Of a stretch of DNA of 64,000 nt, positions 47,075-55,342 are shown piece by piece. The notes under the pieces were generated by a model that saw only the letters and a list, made by a program, of their open reading frames with translations, was not told where the DNA came from and did no database searches. The DNA comes from Thalassospira sp. ER-Se-21-Dark (lineage in GTDB: Bacteria; Pseudomonadota; Alphaproteobacteria; Rhodospirillales; Thalassospiraceae). The stretch lies in the NCBI RefSeq assembly GCF_017922435.1, contig NZ_VDEZ01000001.1, positions 1,054,001 to 1,118,000 of the forward strand. The letters run 5' to 3'. How positions within the stretch are numbered: the stretch's first letter is position 1; each line of letters begins with the position of its first letter. The position numbers and the translations under genes were made by a program.

Positions 47075-48244
47075 ATGTTTCTGTTGCTCAAGAATGCCAA
47101 CGTCTTCGCCCCGACGCCGCTTGGCATCCATGATATCCTGATTTGTGACGAGAAAATTGTCGCCATTGCCCCGGATCTGGTGGTTTCTGTTCCGGCCGAA
47201 ATCAAGACCATCGACCTTGGCGGCAAGATGACTGTACCAGGCTTTATCGACGGACATGTCCATCTGATCGGGGGCGGTGGCGAAGGCGGATTTGCGACGC
47301 GCACGCCCGAAGTTGCGGTTGGCAAACTGATCGAGGCTGGCATCACATCCGTTTGTGGATTGTTGGGCACAGATGCCGCAACCCGCCACATCGCATCGCT
47401 GTATGCCAAGACCAAGGCGCTTCGAACCGAAGGTATCTCTGCCTGGTTCTTCACAGGTGGTTATCGCGTACCGTCGCCAACACTGACCGGTAATATCGGT
47501 GATGATGTGACGTTTCTGGATGCCTGTATCGGTTTGAAAACAGCGATTTCAGATCACCGCAGCAGCCAAAGCACGGTTGAGGAGCTGGCCCGCATCGCAT
47601 CCCAATCGCGCATTGGCGGTATGATATCGGGCAAGGCCGGATCGGTTGTGGTTCATCTGGGCGATGGTGACGGGCACTTTGATCCCCTGATTGCTGTGAT
47701 TGAGCAGACCGAAATCCCGATCGGCCAGTTCATCCCGACCCATGTCAACCGCAAGCGCGCCTTGCTTGATGCGGCCAAACTCTGGGCAAAGCGTGGCGGC
47801 AATATCGATTTCACCACCGGGATTGATGCCGAAGCCGATCCCAAGGGGGCCACCAAAACATCGACCAGCATTGCCGAATGCCTGGCCGATGGCGTTGCGC
47901 TGGATCGCATTTCAATGACATCGGATGGCAACGGGTCACTTCCGGATTTTGATTCCGATGGCAATATGATCGGGCTTTTGGTGGCAGGCTTTGAAACCGT
48001 ACCGCGCGAGTTTGCCGATCTGATCGAAGTCGAAAAGCTTGATATCCCGACCGCCTTGGCCCCGATTACGATCAATCCGGCACGCATGCTGGGCCTTGCG
48101 GCACACAAAGGGCAGCTCAAGGTCGATTATGATGCAGATATCCTGGTTTTCGATGATGCTTTGACCCCCGATAGCGTCATTTCACGCGGAAAACCGGCCA
48201 TGATTGGCAAGGAACGGCTGCTCCGCGGTACTTTTGAGGATTAA
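47075..48244 (+). CDS. iadA: Isoaspartyl dipeptidase
   Basis: 389 residues of the amidohydrolase superfamily. All metal-centre residues are present: His61 and His63 (DGHVHL), Lys154 (carbamylated lysine, GLKTAISDH), His193 (VVHLGDG), His222 (THVNR) and Asp283 (TSDGNGS). It hydrolyses isoaspartyl dipeptides that arise from protein damage. Unusually, I see no Shine-Dalgarno; the ATG directly follows the palindrome GTTTTAAAAC (47065-47074). Confidence 0.95.
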   Translation: MFLLLKNANVFAPTPLGIHDILICDEKIVAIAPDLVVSVPAEIKTIDLGGKMTVPGFIDGHVHLIGGGGEGGFATRTPEVAVGKLIEAGITSVCGLLGTDAATRHIASLYAKTKALRTEGISAWFFTGGYRVPSPTLTGNIGDDVTFLDACIGLKTAISDHRSSQSTVEELARIASQSRIGGMISGKAGSVVVHLGDGDGHFDPLIAVIEQTEIPIGQFIPTHVNRKRALLDAAKLWAKRGGNIDFTTGIDAEADPKGATKTSTSIAECLADGVALDRISMTSDGNGSLPDFDSDGNMIGLLVAGFETVPREFADLIEVEKLDIPTALAPITINPARMLGLAAHKGQLKVDYDADILVFDDALTPDSVISRGKPAMIGKERLLRGTFED

Positions 48245-48273
48245 TTTGGTCTTTTAACCGGATTACGTCAGGT

Positions 48274-48318
48274 AAAAAGGCACCGAAAACCAATAATTTG
48301 CGGACTTTGTGCCTTTTT
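48274..48318 (+). terminator. Possible terminator after iadA
   Basis: AAAAAGGCAC (48274-48283) and GTGCCTTTTT (48309-48318) are perfect 10-bp arms with a 25-base loop, ending in a T-run. The long loop lowers confidence. Confidence 0.6.
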
Positions 48319-48446
48319 GTCGTCATATCTGCCCCAAATAGCCCCCAATACGGCCAAACCTCGTGCCTATTTCCTCGGCAAGCTTTGCGATCAGACACAG
48401 GTCCATGAATGACCTGTGCCCAAAAACCTTGGAAAGGACACGAGAG

Positions 48447-48680
48447 ATGCGACAGACAGCCATGATTTTGGCCGTTGCAAGCGCATTGGGGCTTTCGGCT
48501 TGTAGCGGATTGAATGACCGAGACCAGAAAATGCTGAGTGGCGGCGCGATTGGTGCCGGTGTGGGTGCTGTTGGCACCGTGATCACCGGTGGCTGTGTTA
48601 CCTGTGGCGCGGTAATTGGCGGCGCGGTGGGTACCGGTGCGGGCTATATCATGCACGAGAATGAGAAGGCCCGGAAATGA
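48447..48680 (+). CDS. Small glycine-zipper lipoprotein
   Basis: 77 residues from the ATG at 48447, after a GGAAAGGACACGAGAG ribosome site. A short signal with lipobox LSAC (Cys19) is followed by a glycine-rich, zipper-like hydrophobic segment (GAIGAGVGAVGTVITGG...GAVIGGAVGTGAGYI) with two further cysteines. It resembles OsmB-type envelope lipoproteins. The stop overlaps the start of the next gene, so both are made together. Confidence 0.8.
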   Translation: MRQTAMILAVASALGLSACSGLNDRDQKMLSGGAIGAGVGAVGTVITGGCVTCGAVIGGAVGTGAGYIMHENEKARK

Positions 48681-49264
48681 TGAAACGGATCATTCTTCTG
48701 GTCGCTGCATTCGGCCTAACCCTGCCATTCGCGGCACCTGCGCCCGTTAAGGCCGACCCGCCGTCATGGGCACCTGCCCATGGCTATCGTGCCAAGCAGC
48801 ATAAAGGGTACAAACGCAATTATAGCCGCCACGGTAACGAGCTTTTTGTCTCCGACGGTGGTTTCCTGCGCTGTAACCGTGATGTGGTTGGTGCCATCAT
48901 TGGTGGTGGCACAGGCGCGGTTCTCGGTTCAACTATCGGCAAGGGAAGCGGCCGGGATGCGGCCATGATTGGTGGTGCCATTCTTGGCATGCTCAGTGGC
49001 TACTCGATTGGTCAGAGCCTTGATCAGGGTGATCTGGCTTGTACCGGCTATGCCTTGCAACGTGCCCCTGATGGGCAGGCCGTCCGGTGGCAAAATCCCG
49101 ATTCGCAACACAGCTATAATGTTGTGCCGCGCAACAGTTGGCAGAACGCCGACGGACGCTATTGCCGCGAATATAGCGCAACAGCCCGTATTGGTGGAGA
49201 ACTGCGGAAAACATACGGCACGGCATGCCGCCAGGCTGATGGATCCTGGCAGATCGTGTCCTGA
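48677..49264 (+). CDS. Secreted glycine-zipper 2TM protein
   Basis: 195 residues. A signal peptide (to about residue 26, APAPVKA) precedes a basic stretch (RAKQHKGYKRNYSRHG), a glycine-zipper hairpin (VVGAIIGGGTGAVLGSTIGKGSG...AILGMLSGYSIG), and a C-terminal domain rich in Tyr/Asn/Gln/Ser with cysteines. Family: 17-kDa surface antigen/glycine zipper 2TM type, found in the outer membrane or periplasm. It overlaps the preceding lipoprotein gene by four bases. Confidence 0.82.
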   Translation: MMKRIILLVAAFGLTLPFAAPAPVKADPPSWAPAHGYRAKQHKGYKRNYSRHGNELFVSDGGFLRCNRDVVGAIIGGGTGAVLGSTIGKGSGRDAAMIGGAILGMLSGYSIGQSLDQGDLACTGYALQRAPDGQAVRWQNPDSQHSYNVVPRNSWQNADGRYCREYSATARIGGELRKTYGTACRQADGSWQIVS

Positions 49265-49311
49265 GACCCGAACGCGCACCAAGCATATTTCAATCTGGGG
49301 CCATGCCCCGC

Positions 49312-49338
49312 AAAAAGCCCGGCAGTGCCGGGCTTTTT
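49312..49338 (+). terminator. Intrinsic terminator of the glycine-zipper operon
   Basis: AAAAAGCCCGGC and GCCGGGCTTTTT pair around AGT, with T-run. Confidence 0.93.
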
Positions 49339-49425
49339 CTGTACGTTGTCTGATAAGCAGCGCATCCTAAATTATTTCAATTCAATGTCTTATAGGTGGC
49401 TATACTCTCGCAACCGTTATTTGTT

Positions 49426-49439
49426 TTACGTTAACGTCA
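49426..49439. promoter_or_regulatory. Palindromic operator copy 1 (upstream of SCP2 gene)
   Basis: TTACGTTAACGTCA, with perfect 10-bp palindromic core ACGTTAACGT, lies 60 bases upstream of the SCP2 gene start. It is the inverse of the same element at 51932 and 53697. Confidence 0.85.
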
Positions 49440-49499
49440 CTTTGGGTTACAGTCCTGTCATAATCAAAACAAAATACCTGCTGACTGAGGGAGGCGTTC

Positions 49500-49796
49500 G
49501 TGGATGACATCCTCGAAACCGTAAAAGAAAAACTGCCGCAACTGCGCGGTCTCAATGCTGTCGTCGCCTTCGATTGTGGCGATGATGGACATATCGTGAT
49601 TGATGCCACCGGCGACGAGCCGGAAATCAGTGATGATGATCCGTCCGATGCCGATTGCATTCTCAAGATCAAGAAAGCCAACCTCGAAAAGCTGATCGCC
49701 GGAAAGCTTGACCCGATGCTTGCCTTTACCATGGGCAAACTGAAGATCAAGGGCTCCATGGGTGTGGCAGCAAAGCTGTCATCAATGCTCGACTAG
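49500..49796 (+). CDS. SCP2 sterol-binding domain protein
   Basis: 98 residues from a GTG start at 49500, with GAGGGAGG directly upstream. It is a single SCP2 domain: DDDPSDADCILKIKKANLEKLIAGKLDPMLAFTMGKLKIKGSMG covers the strand-helix core and C-terminal motif. SCP2 domains bind acyl-CoA and sterol-like lipids in a hydrophobic tunnel. It begins the first unit of the lipid regulon, ahead of the DUF6134 and FadL genes. Eukaryotic HSDL2 fuses this domain to an SDR like the one at 60953-61846. Confidence 0.92.
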   Translation: MDDILETVKEKLPQLRGLNAVVAFDCGDDGHIVIDATGDEPEISDDDPSDADCILKIKKANLEKLIAGKLDPMLAFTMGKLKIKGSMGVAAKLSSMLD

Positions 49797-49829
49797 CTTT
49801 GTCGGTATGGTCTGTTTGACGAGGGAAAC

Positions 49830-50498
49830 ATGCGCAGTCGCATCGCAAAAGGCAGCATATCGGCCCTGATTGCCGGCTTTATGATTCAATATGCCACCGC
49901 GTCGCTGGCATCCGGATCGGAAACGCTCAATTTCCGCGTCCTCAAGGACGGGGAGCTGATCGGTTATGAAACCGTCGAAATTGCGCCAACAGCGAACGGT
50001 CAAACCGTGACGGTCAAAACGCTGACCGATGTGCGGGTTTTGTTTTTGAAGTTTCATTACGACCATCAGCGCACCGAACAATGGCAGGACGGAAAGCTGA
50101 TATCGGTCGAAACCACCACCAATGATGACGGCACACACTACACTTGGCAGGCCAGCTATGACGAAGATTGTTATGCGCTGGCGGGCAAAGGTGTCGGGAA
50201 ACGTGATGCCTGTGATGCGGCCTGGCCGCTGACCCTGTGGCACGAGGATGTCACGGGTAAAACCGATCTCTTTAGCGTCATCAATGCTGAACCCTACACT
50301 GTGCACACTCAAAGGGTTGGCGAAGAAAACGTCATGGTCGAAAGCCGGGAAACACCGGCAGTCCATTACGAAATGTCTGGCGATGTCGAACGGCACCTCT
50401 GGTACGGCACCGACGGAAAACTGCTCAAAACGAGTTTTAAAAGGAAGGGTTACGACATCGATTTTATCAGGGTCGATGCGATAAACCCTCAGCAATAA
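49830..50498 (+). CDS. DUF6134-like secreted protein in lipid-uptake operon
   Basis: 222 residues. A signal peptide (about 1-30, ending near ASLASGSE) and a beta-rich body (LNFRVLKDGELIGYETVEI, TVKTLTDVRVLFLKFHYDHQRTEQWQDGKL) suggest a periplasmic lipocalin- or LolA-like fold, related to DUF6134/DUF3108 proteins. Two cysteines (DCYAL, RDACDAAW) could form a disulfide. It lies 33 bases after the SCP2 gene and 54 before FadL, so it may shuttle or sense lipid between membranes. That role is inference. Confidence 0.78.
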   Translation: MRSRIAKGSISALIAGFMIQYATASLASGSETLNFRVLKDGELIGYETVEIAPTANGQTVTVKTLTDVRVLFLKFHYDHQRTEQWQDGKLISVETTTNDDGTHYTWQASYDEDCYALAGKGVGKRDACDAAWPLTLWHEDVTGKTDLFSVINAEPYTVHTQRVGEENVMVESRETPAVHYEMSGDVERHLWYGTDGKLLKTSFKRKGYDIDFIRVDAINPQQ

Positions 50499-50552
50499 AA
50501 GCGGGCGTTTTAAATCAAAGATTTGAAACGTTTAAAGATTAGGGAGAAACAG

Positions 50553-51863
50553 ATGTCCTACTTCAAGAAGAGCTGCCTTTGGGGTGCAGCTTCAGGTACT
50601 GCACTTCTATGCGCACTCGCCACTGCTGGCACCGCGCAAGCGTCCGGTTTTCAGGTTCGTGAAACCAGCGGCACCCTGCAAGGTTCAAGCTTTGCCGGGA
50701 TGACCACACTGTCAACCGATGCGTCCACCATGTCCTATAACCCGGGCACGGTTGGACAGTACAAGGAAACCAGTTATAGCGCAGGTATTACGGTCATTCG
50801 CCCGGTGGCGAAAGCAACAAACATTGTCGCCACTGACGGCAACTTGACCGCAATCGCGCAAACCGGTGGTAACTATAAGGACATGGCACAGGATGCTGTG
50901 GTTCCAAACGCCCATGCCGTCTGGAAGCTTAACGATAACATCAACTTTGGTGTTTCGATTACCGCACCTTGGGGCTTGGTAACGGATAATGACTCGGATT
51001 TTGCAGGCCGGTTCTTTGGCACGACCTCAAAAATCAAGACCATCAATATCAAACCTGTCGTTGCGTATCGCTTTGATAATGGCCTGAGCATTGGTGCTGG
51101 CCCTCAGATTCAGCAGTTTGAAGCATCTCTTAGCAAGGCAGTTCCTAGAATCGGTCTCCCGAAAGCAGAAGGAAACTCGACTGTTGAGGGCGATGATATT
51201 AGCTACGGCTGGACCGCTGGCCTTAACTGGGAAATAACCGAGGATACCCGCTTTGGTCTGGCCTATAACTCCGAGGTCAAGCATACGCTTGAAGGTGACA
51301 TCAAGTTCGACCAAGCAGCAAAGAACCTTGCCACTCCCTATATTGACAGAAAAACAACTGCCAAAATCACCACACCGGAAGCCATTGCTTTTGGGGCTTC
51401 TCACGATTTGACCGAGAAGCTAACCGTCATGGGTGATCTGCAATGGACGAACTGGAATTCCGTAAAAGATTTGGTCTTCGTATATGACGGTGCCATCAAC
51501 AACTCACTTACTGGTAGCACCAGCAGCACAGAAAATTACCACTGGGGCTCTTCATGGTTCGGAGCACTCGGCGCACGCTACCAGTATGATGAAAACTGGT
51601 CATTTACCGGTGGTGTTGCCTATGACGAAACCCCGATCAAGACGCGGAACCGCAACGTCCGCCTGCCGGATTCCAACCGTTACTGGGTTTCGCTTGGTGC
51701 AACATACAAGGCCTCGGACTGGGCTGATGTGACGCTGGGATACACGCATATTTTCGCAGATGAGGCACGCGTTGATCATGGAACCACCAACCTCGGCAAC
51801 TTTACAGCCGACTACGAAGCCAAAGTCGACATCATCGCGTTGCAGGCGAAATTCAAGTTCTGA
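50553..51863 (+). CDS. FadL/OmpP1/TodX-type outer-membrane fatty-acid transporter
   Basis: 436 residues from the ATG at 50553, with AGGGAG upstream; a TTG at 50523 is not supported. A signal peptide ends near AQASG, followed by the conserved N-terminal hatch (GFQVRETSGTLQGSSFAGMTTLSTDASTMSYNPG) and an amphipathic beta-barrel ending in Phe (LQAKFKF). It imports long-chain fatty acids across the outer membrane. It belongs with the SCP2 operon and precedes the acyl-CoA synthetase operator. Confidence 0.93.
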   Translation: MSYFKKSCLWGAASGTALLCALATAGTAQASGFQVRETSGTLQGSSFAGMTTLSTDASTMSYNPGTVGQYKETSYSAGITVIRPVAKATNIVATDGNLTAIAQTGGNYKDMAQDAVVPNAHAVWKLNDNINFGVSITAPWGLVTDNDSDFAGRFFGTTSKIKTINIKPVVAYRFDNGLSIGAGPQIQQFEASLSKAVPRIGLPKAEGNSTVEGDDISYGWTAGLNWEITEDTRFGLAYNSEVKHTLEGDIKFDQAAKNLATPYIDRKTTAKITTPEAIAFGASHDLTEKLTVMGDLQWTNWNSVKDLVFVYDGAINNSLTGSTSSTENYHWGSSWFGALGARYQYDENWSFTGGVAYDETPIKTRNRNVRLPDSNRYWVSLGATYKASDWADVTLGYTHIFADEARVDHGTTNLGNFTADYEAKVDIIALQAKFKF

Positions 51864-51931
51864 TTTGCTATACTGTCCGGTGCGGGGTGCTATGTCGCGC
51901 CGCATCGGGCTCCCTTTTTTTGCCCGCAAAG

Positions 51932-51945
51932 TGACGTTAACGTAA
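51932..51945. promoter_or_regulatory. Palindromic operator copy 2 (upstream of acyl-CoA synthetase)
   Basis: TGACGTTAACGTAA contains the same core ACGTTAACGT. It ends at the base before the GGAG that serves the GTG start at 51960, so binding would overlap the ribosome site and probable promoter. Confidence 0.85.
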
Positions 51946-51959
51946 TGGAGTTAACGCAA

Positions 51960-53651
51960 GTGAACAAAGTAAACGTCCAAGAATCCCCGATCCTGCGCGA
52001 TGGCGTTGATATCAGCTCGCCGGTAAGAACCTGCCCGGTTCATGAGATTTTCGATAAAGCGGCGGCACGGTTCCCGTTGCGCCCGTGTCTGGATTTCCTC
52101 GGTCGGGTCTATGATTACAAGACCATTTCCGAGCAAATCGACCGTGCTGCCGAAGGCTTTAAACAGCTTGGCGTGCGCAAGGGTGACAAGGTCGGGTTGT
52201 GCCTGCCCAACACGCCCTATTACGTGGTTTGTTATTACGCGATCCTGAAATGTGGCGGTGTGGTCGTGAATTTCAATCCACTCTATGCCAAGCGCGAGAT
52301 CGCCTATCAGATCGAAGATTCAGGCTGTCGCCTGATGGTGACGCTGAACCTCAAACAGATCTATCCCAAGGTGGCAGCATGCCTTGATGAAACCTGCCTC
52401 AAGCGGATCGTCGTCTGCGAAATGAGCGGCATCTTGCCGCCAGTTAAAAGTGTTCTGTTTTCGCTGTTCAAGCGTAGCGAACTGGCCCACGTACCGACGG
52501 ATCTGCGTCATATCCCCTATTCACGGGTCATCGGATGCAACCTGATTGATCGCGTGGTGGATATCGATGTGAACGATCTGGCGGTTCTGCAATATACCGG
52601 TGGCACAACCGGGCGCCCGAAGGGTGCGATGCTGACCCATGCCAATCTGAGTGCGAACGTTGATCAGCTAACCCGCTGGATGCCGGACGCCAAACCGGGC
52701 CACGAAGTGACCCTGTGCGTTTTGCCATTCTTCCATGTTTTTGCGATGACCGTGGCGCTCAACACATCAGTCAATCTCGGGGCGGAAATGGTGTTGCAGC
52801 CCCGATTTGAGTTGGGTTCCCTGATCAAGGCGCTGGACAAGAAAAAGGCCACCATCTTCCCGGGTGTTCCGACGATCTATACGGCGATCAACAATTCGCC
52901 GGAAACACTCAAATACGATCTGTCACACATCCGTTGCTGCATTTCGGGCGGTGCGCCGTTGCCGGTCGAAGTCAAACACCGGTTCGAGGAAATTACCGGC
53001 TCCAAGGTGGTTGAAGGATATGGCCTGTCAGAAGCCAGCCCGGTCTGTACTTGCAACCCGCTTAAGGGTGAGAACAAGGAAGGCTCGATCGGGCGACCGT
53101 TGCCCGGAACCGAGATCGAAATCCGGTCTCTGGATCAGCCGGATACGGTCGTAGCGCTTGGCGAAAAGGGCGAGGTCTGTATTCGTGGCCCGCAAGTCAT
53201 GCCTTGCTACTGGCAAAACGAAACGGCCACCAACGAGACCTTTGTGGGTGGTTGGTTGCGGACCGGTGATGTCGGTTATCAGGATGAGGATGGCTACACC
53301 TTCCTGGTTGATCGTCTTAAGGATGTCATCCTGTGCAGCGGCTACAACGTTTATCCGCGTGCCATCGAAGAGGCTCTTTATCTGCATGACAAGGTCGCCG
53401 AAGTCACCTGCATCGGGATCCCCGATCAATATCGTGGTCAGGCTCCAAAGGCGTTTGTTCGCCTGAAAGACGGTGTCACCGATGTGACCGCCGAAGATCT
53501 GCGGGCATTTCTGGATGACAAGATTTCAAGAATCGAAATGCCGCGCGAAATCGAAATTCGTGAAGAACTTCCCAAAACCATGGTCGGCAAACTGTCGAAA
53601 AAGGAATTGGTCGAGGAAGAACGACAAAAGAGGGAAGGAAATACGGTTTAG
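51960..53651 (+). CDS. fadD: Long-chain acyl-CoA synthetase (FadD type)
   Basis: 563 residues from a GTG at 51960. An ATG at 51945 overlaps the operator and has no SD, whereas GTG has GGAG nine bases upstream. ANL-superfamily motifs: YTGGTTGRPKGAMLTH (about 212-227), VVEGYGLSEASPV, GWLRTGDVGYQDEDGYTFLVDRLKD, and the C-terminal Lys in KTMVGKLSKKE. It activates fatty acids for beta-oxidation. Substrate length is unknown. The start is reset by operator and SD position. Confidence 0.93.
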   Translation: MNKVNVQESPILRDGVDISSPVRTCPVHEIFDKAAARFPLRPCLDFLGRVYDYKTISEQIDRAAEGFKQLGVRKGDKVGLCLPNTPYYVVCYYAILKCGGVVVNFNPLYAKREIAYQIEDSGCRLMVTLNLKQIYPKVAACLDETCLKRIVVCEMSGILPPVKSVLFSLFKRSELAHVPTDLRHIPYSRVIGCNLIDRVVDIDVNDLAVLQYTGGTTGRPKGAMLTHANLSANVDQLTRWMPDAKPGHEVTLCVLPFFHVFAMTVALNTSVNLGAEMVLQPRFELGSLIKALDKKKATIFPGVPTIYTAINNSPETLKYDLSHIRCCISGGAPLPVEVKHRFEEITGSKVVEGYGLSEASPVCTCNPLKGENKEGSIGRPLPGTEIEIRSLDQPDTVVALGEKGEVCIRGPQVMPCYWQNETATNETFVGGWLRTGDVGYQDEDGYTFLVDRLKDVILCSGYNVYPRAIEEALYLHDKVAEVTCIGIPDQYRGQAPKAFVRLKDGVTDVTAEDLRAFLDDKISRIEMPREIEIREELPKTMVGKLSKKELVEEERQKREGNTV

Positions 53652-53696
53652 TTGCAATGCGTTGGCGTCACCATATACACACTGAAAAAACTTAAG

Positions 53697-53710
53697 TGAC
53701 GTTAACGTAA
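53697..53710. promoter_or_regulatory. Palindromic operator copy 3 (upstream of merR gene)
   Basis: TGACGTTAACGTAA, identical to copy 2, lies 46 bases before the regulator start. This suggests autoregulation plus control of the downstream beta-oxidation genes. A half-site TTGACGTATAC follows at 53716-53726. Confidence 0.85.
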
Positions 53711-53755
53711 ACTAATTGACGTATACTGAAAAATAGATACCATAAGGGGCGAACA

Positions 53756-54160
53756 ATGACAAAAATTGACGAACGGTTTTATACCGTTCCCGAACTGGCC
53801 GACGATCTTGGCATCACGCCGCGCACCATCCGGTTTTACGAGCAAAAGGGGCTTTTGAACCCGCAGCGCGCCGGCACCACCCGGGTCTATACCCGACAGG
53901 ATCGCGCCAAACTGCTCCTCATTTTGCGGGGCAAGCGACTGGGCTTCAGCTTAAGAGAGATCGCGGACTACCTTGATCTTTACGGCGCAGACCCAACCCA
54001 GGCAGAGCAAATCAAAATGCTTCTGGAACGCGTTCGGGAACGGATTACTGACCTGGAAGAACAGCGTCAGGCACTGGACGTCACTTTGGATGAACTGCGT
54101 GATATCGAACAGCAATCGGTTGATGCACTTAAAGAAAAGGGACTCGATCCGGTATCGTAA
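53756..54160 (+). CDS. MerR-family regulator of the lipid regulon (LiuR-like)
   Basis: 134 residues. The winged HTH (TVPELADDLGITPRTIRFYEQKGLLNPQ) and the arm (RVYTRQDRAKLLLILRGKRLGFSLREIADYL) are typical MerR, followed by a dimerisation coiled coil (about 85-125). There is no cysteine, so metal sensing is excluded; the family includes LiuR regulators of branched-chain amino-acid and fatty-acid breakdown. Thioester or CoA ligand is plausible. AAGGGG precedes the ATG. It heads the beta-oxidation operon, 45 bases before the thiolase. Confidence 0.93.
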   Translation: MTKIDERFYTVPELADDLGITPRTIRFYEQKGLLNPQRAGTTRVYTRQDRAKLLLILRGKRLGFSLREIADYLDLYGADPTQAEQIKMLLERVRERITDLEEQRQALDVTLDELRDIEQQSVDALKEKGLDPVS

Positions 54161-54205
54161 CAAGTTTCCCGGATCAGAGGACAGCTCAGGAAGGAAGACA
54201 TAGCC

Positions 54206-55342
54206 ATGACCAACGCCGTAATTGCCGGATATGTCCGGTCGCCCTTTACCCCGGCCCGCAAAGGGGCCCTTGCAAAGGTCCGCGCTGACGACCTTGCGGC
54301 ACAGGTCGTCAAAGGTCTGGTCGAAAAGACCGGCATTGATCCCAACGCGATCGAGGACCTGATCCTTGGTTGTGCCTTCCCTGAAGGCGAACAAGGCTTG
54401 AACGTTGCCCGCCTGATCACCTTTATCGCCGGTCTGCCACGTTCCGTTGGTGGCGTGACGGTCAACCGTTTCTGCGGATCGTCCATGCAGTCGATCCATC
54501 AGGCCGCTGGTGCAATTGCGATCGGTGCCGGTGATGTCTTTATCTGTGCCGGTGTCGAAAGCATGACCCGGGTTCCGATGATGGGCTTTAATCCCCTACC
54601 CAATCCGGAACTTTATAAAGCCATGCCCGAGGCCTATATGGGCATGGGCGATACGGCCGAAAATGTTGCTGCCAAATACAGCCTGACCCGTGCCGATCAG
54701 GAAGCTTTTGCAGTTGAAAGTCACAAACGTGCCGCCGCAGCGCAGGCTGTTGGCAAATTCACGGATGAAATCATCCCGATCCAGACCAAGGATGGTGTTG
54801 TTTCCGAAGATGGCTGCATCCGCGCAGAAACAACCGCCGAAGGCTTGGCTGACCTCAAACCTGCCTTCAAGGCAGACGGTGTTGTTACTGCTGGCACCTC
54901 TTCCCCGCTGACCGATGGTGCGTCGGCTGTTCTGGTCTGTTCCGAAGACTATGCCGCCAAAAACGGCCTGACACCGATTGCACGTATAAAGTCGGTTGCA
55001 GTTGATGGCTGTCTTCCGGAAATCATGGGCATTGGCCCGATTGGCGCATCGAAAAAGGCGCTTTCGCGAGCCGGCCTGACCTCGGCCGATATTGATGTCA
55101 CCGAACTTAACGAGGCGTTTTCGTCCCAGGCCATGGCAAGCATTTCCGAACTGGGTCTGGATGGTGCCAAGGTAAATATCGATGGTGGTGCGTTGGCGAT
55201 TGGTCACCCGCTGGGTGCGACCGGTGCGCGTATCGTTGGCAAGGCCGCAAGCATCCTCAAACGTGATGGCGGCAAATATGCTTTGGCGTCGCAATGCATT
55301 GGCGGAGGTCAGGGGATCGCGACCATTCTGGAGGCGATGTAA
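54206..55342 (+). CDS. Acetyl-CoA C-acyltransferase (thiolase)
   Basis: 378 residues. Catalytic Cys90 (VNRFCGSSMQ), the His in GGALAIGHPLGATGAR and the second Cys in ASQCIGGGQG are present. It cleaves 3-ketoacyl-CoA to acetyl-CoA and shortened acyl-CoA. The TAA overlaps the ATG of the next gene (TAATG), so thiolase and the dehydrogenase/hydratase are coupled, as in FadA/FadN pairs. Confidence 0.95.
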   Translation: MTNAVIAGYVRSPFTPARKGALAKVRADDLAAQVVKGLVEKTGIDPNAIEDLILGCAFPEGEQGLNVARLITFIAGLPRSVGGVTVNRFCGSSMQSIHQAAGAIAIGAGDVFICAGVESMTRVPMMGFNPLPNPELYKAMPEAYMGMGDTAENVAAKYSLTRADQEAFAVESHKRAAAAQAVGKFTDEIIPIQTKDGVVSEDGCIRAETTAEGLADLKPAFKADGVVTAGTSSPLTDGASAVLVCSEDYAAKNGLTPIARIKSVAVDGCLPEIMGIGPIGASKKALSRAGLTSADIDVTELNEAFSSQAMASISELGLDGAKVNIDGGALAIGHPLGATGARIVGKAASILKRDGGKYALASQCIGGGQGIATILEAM

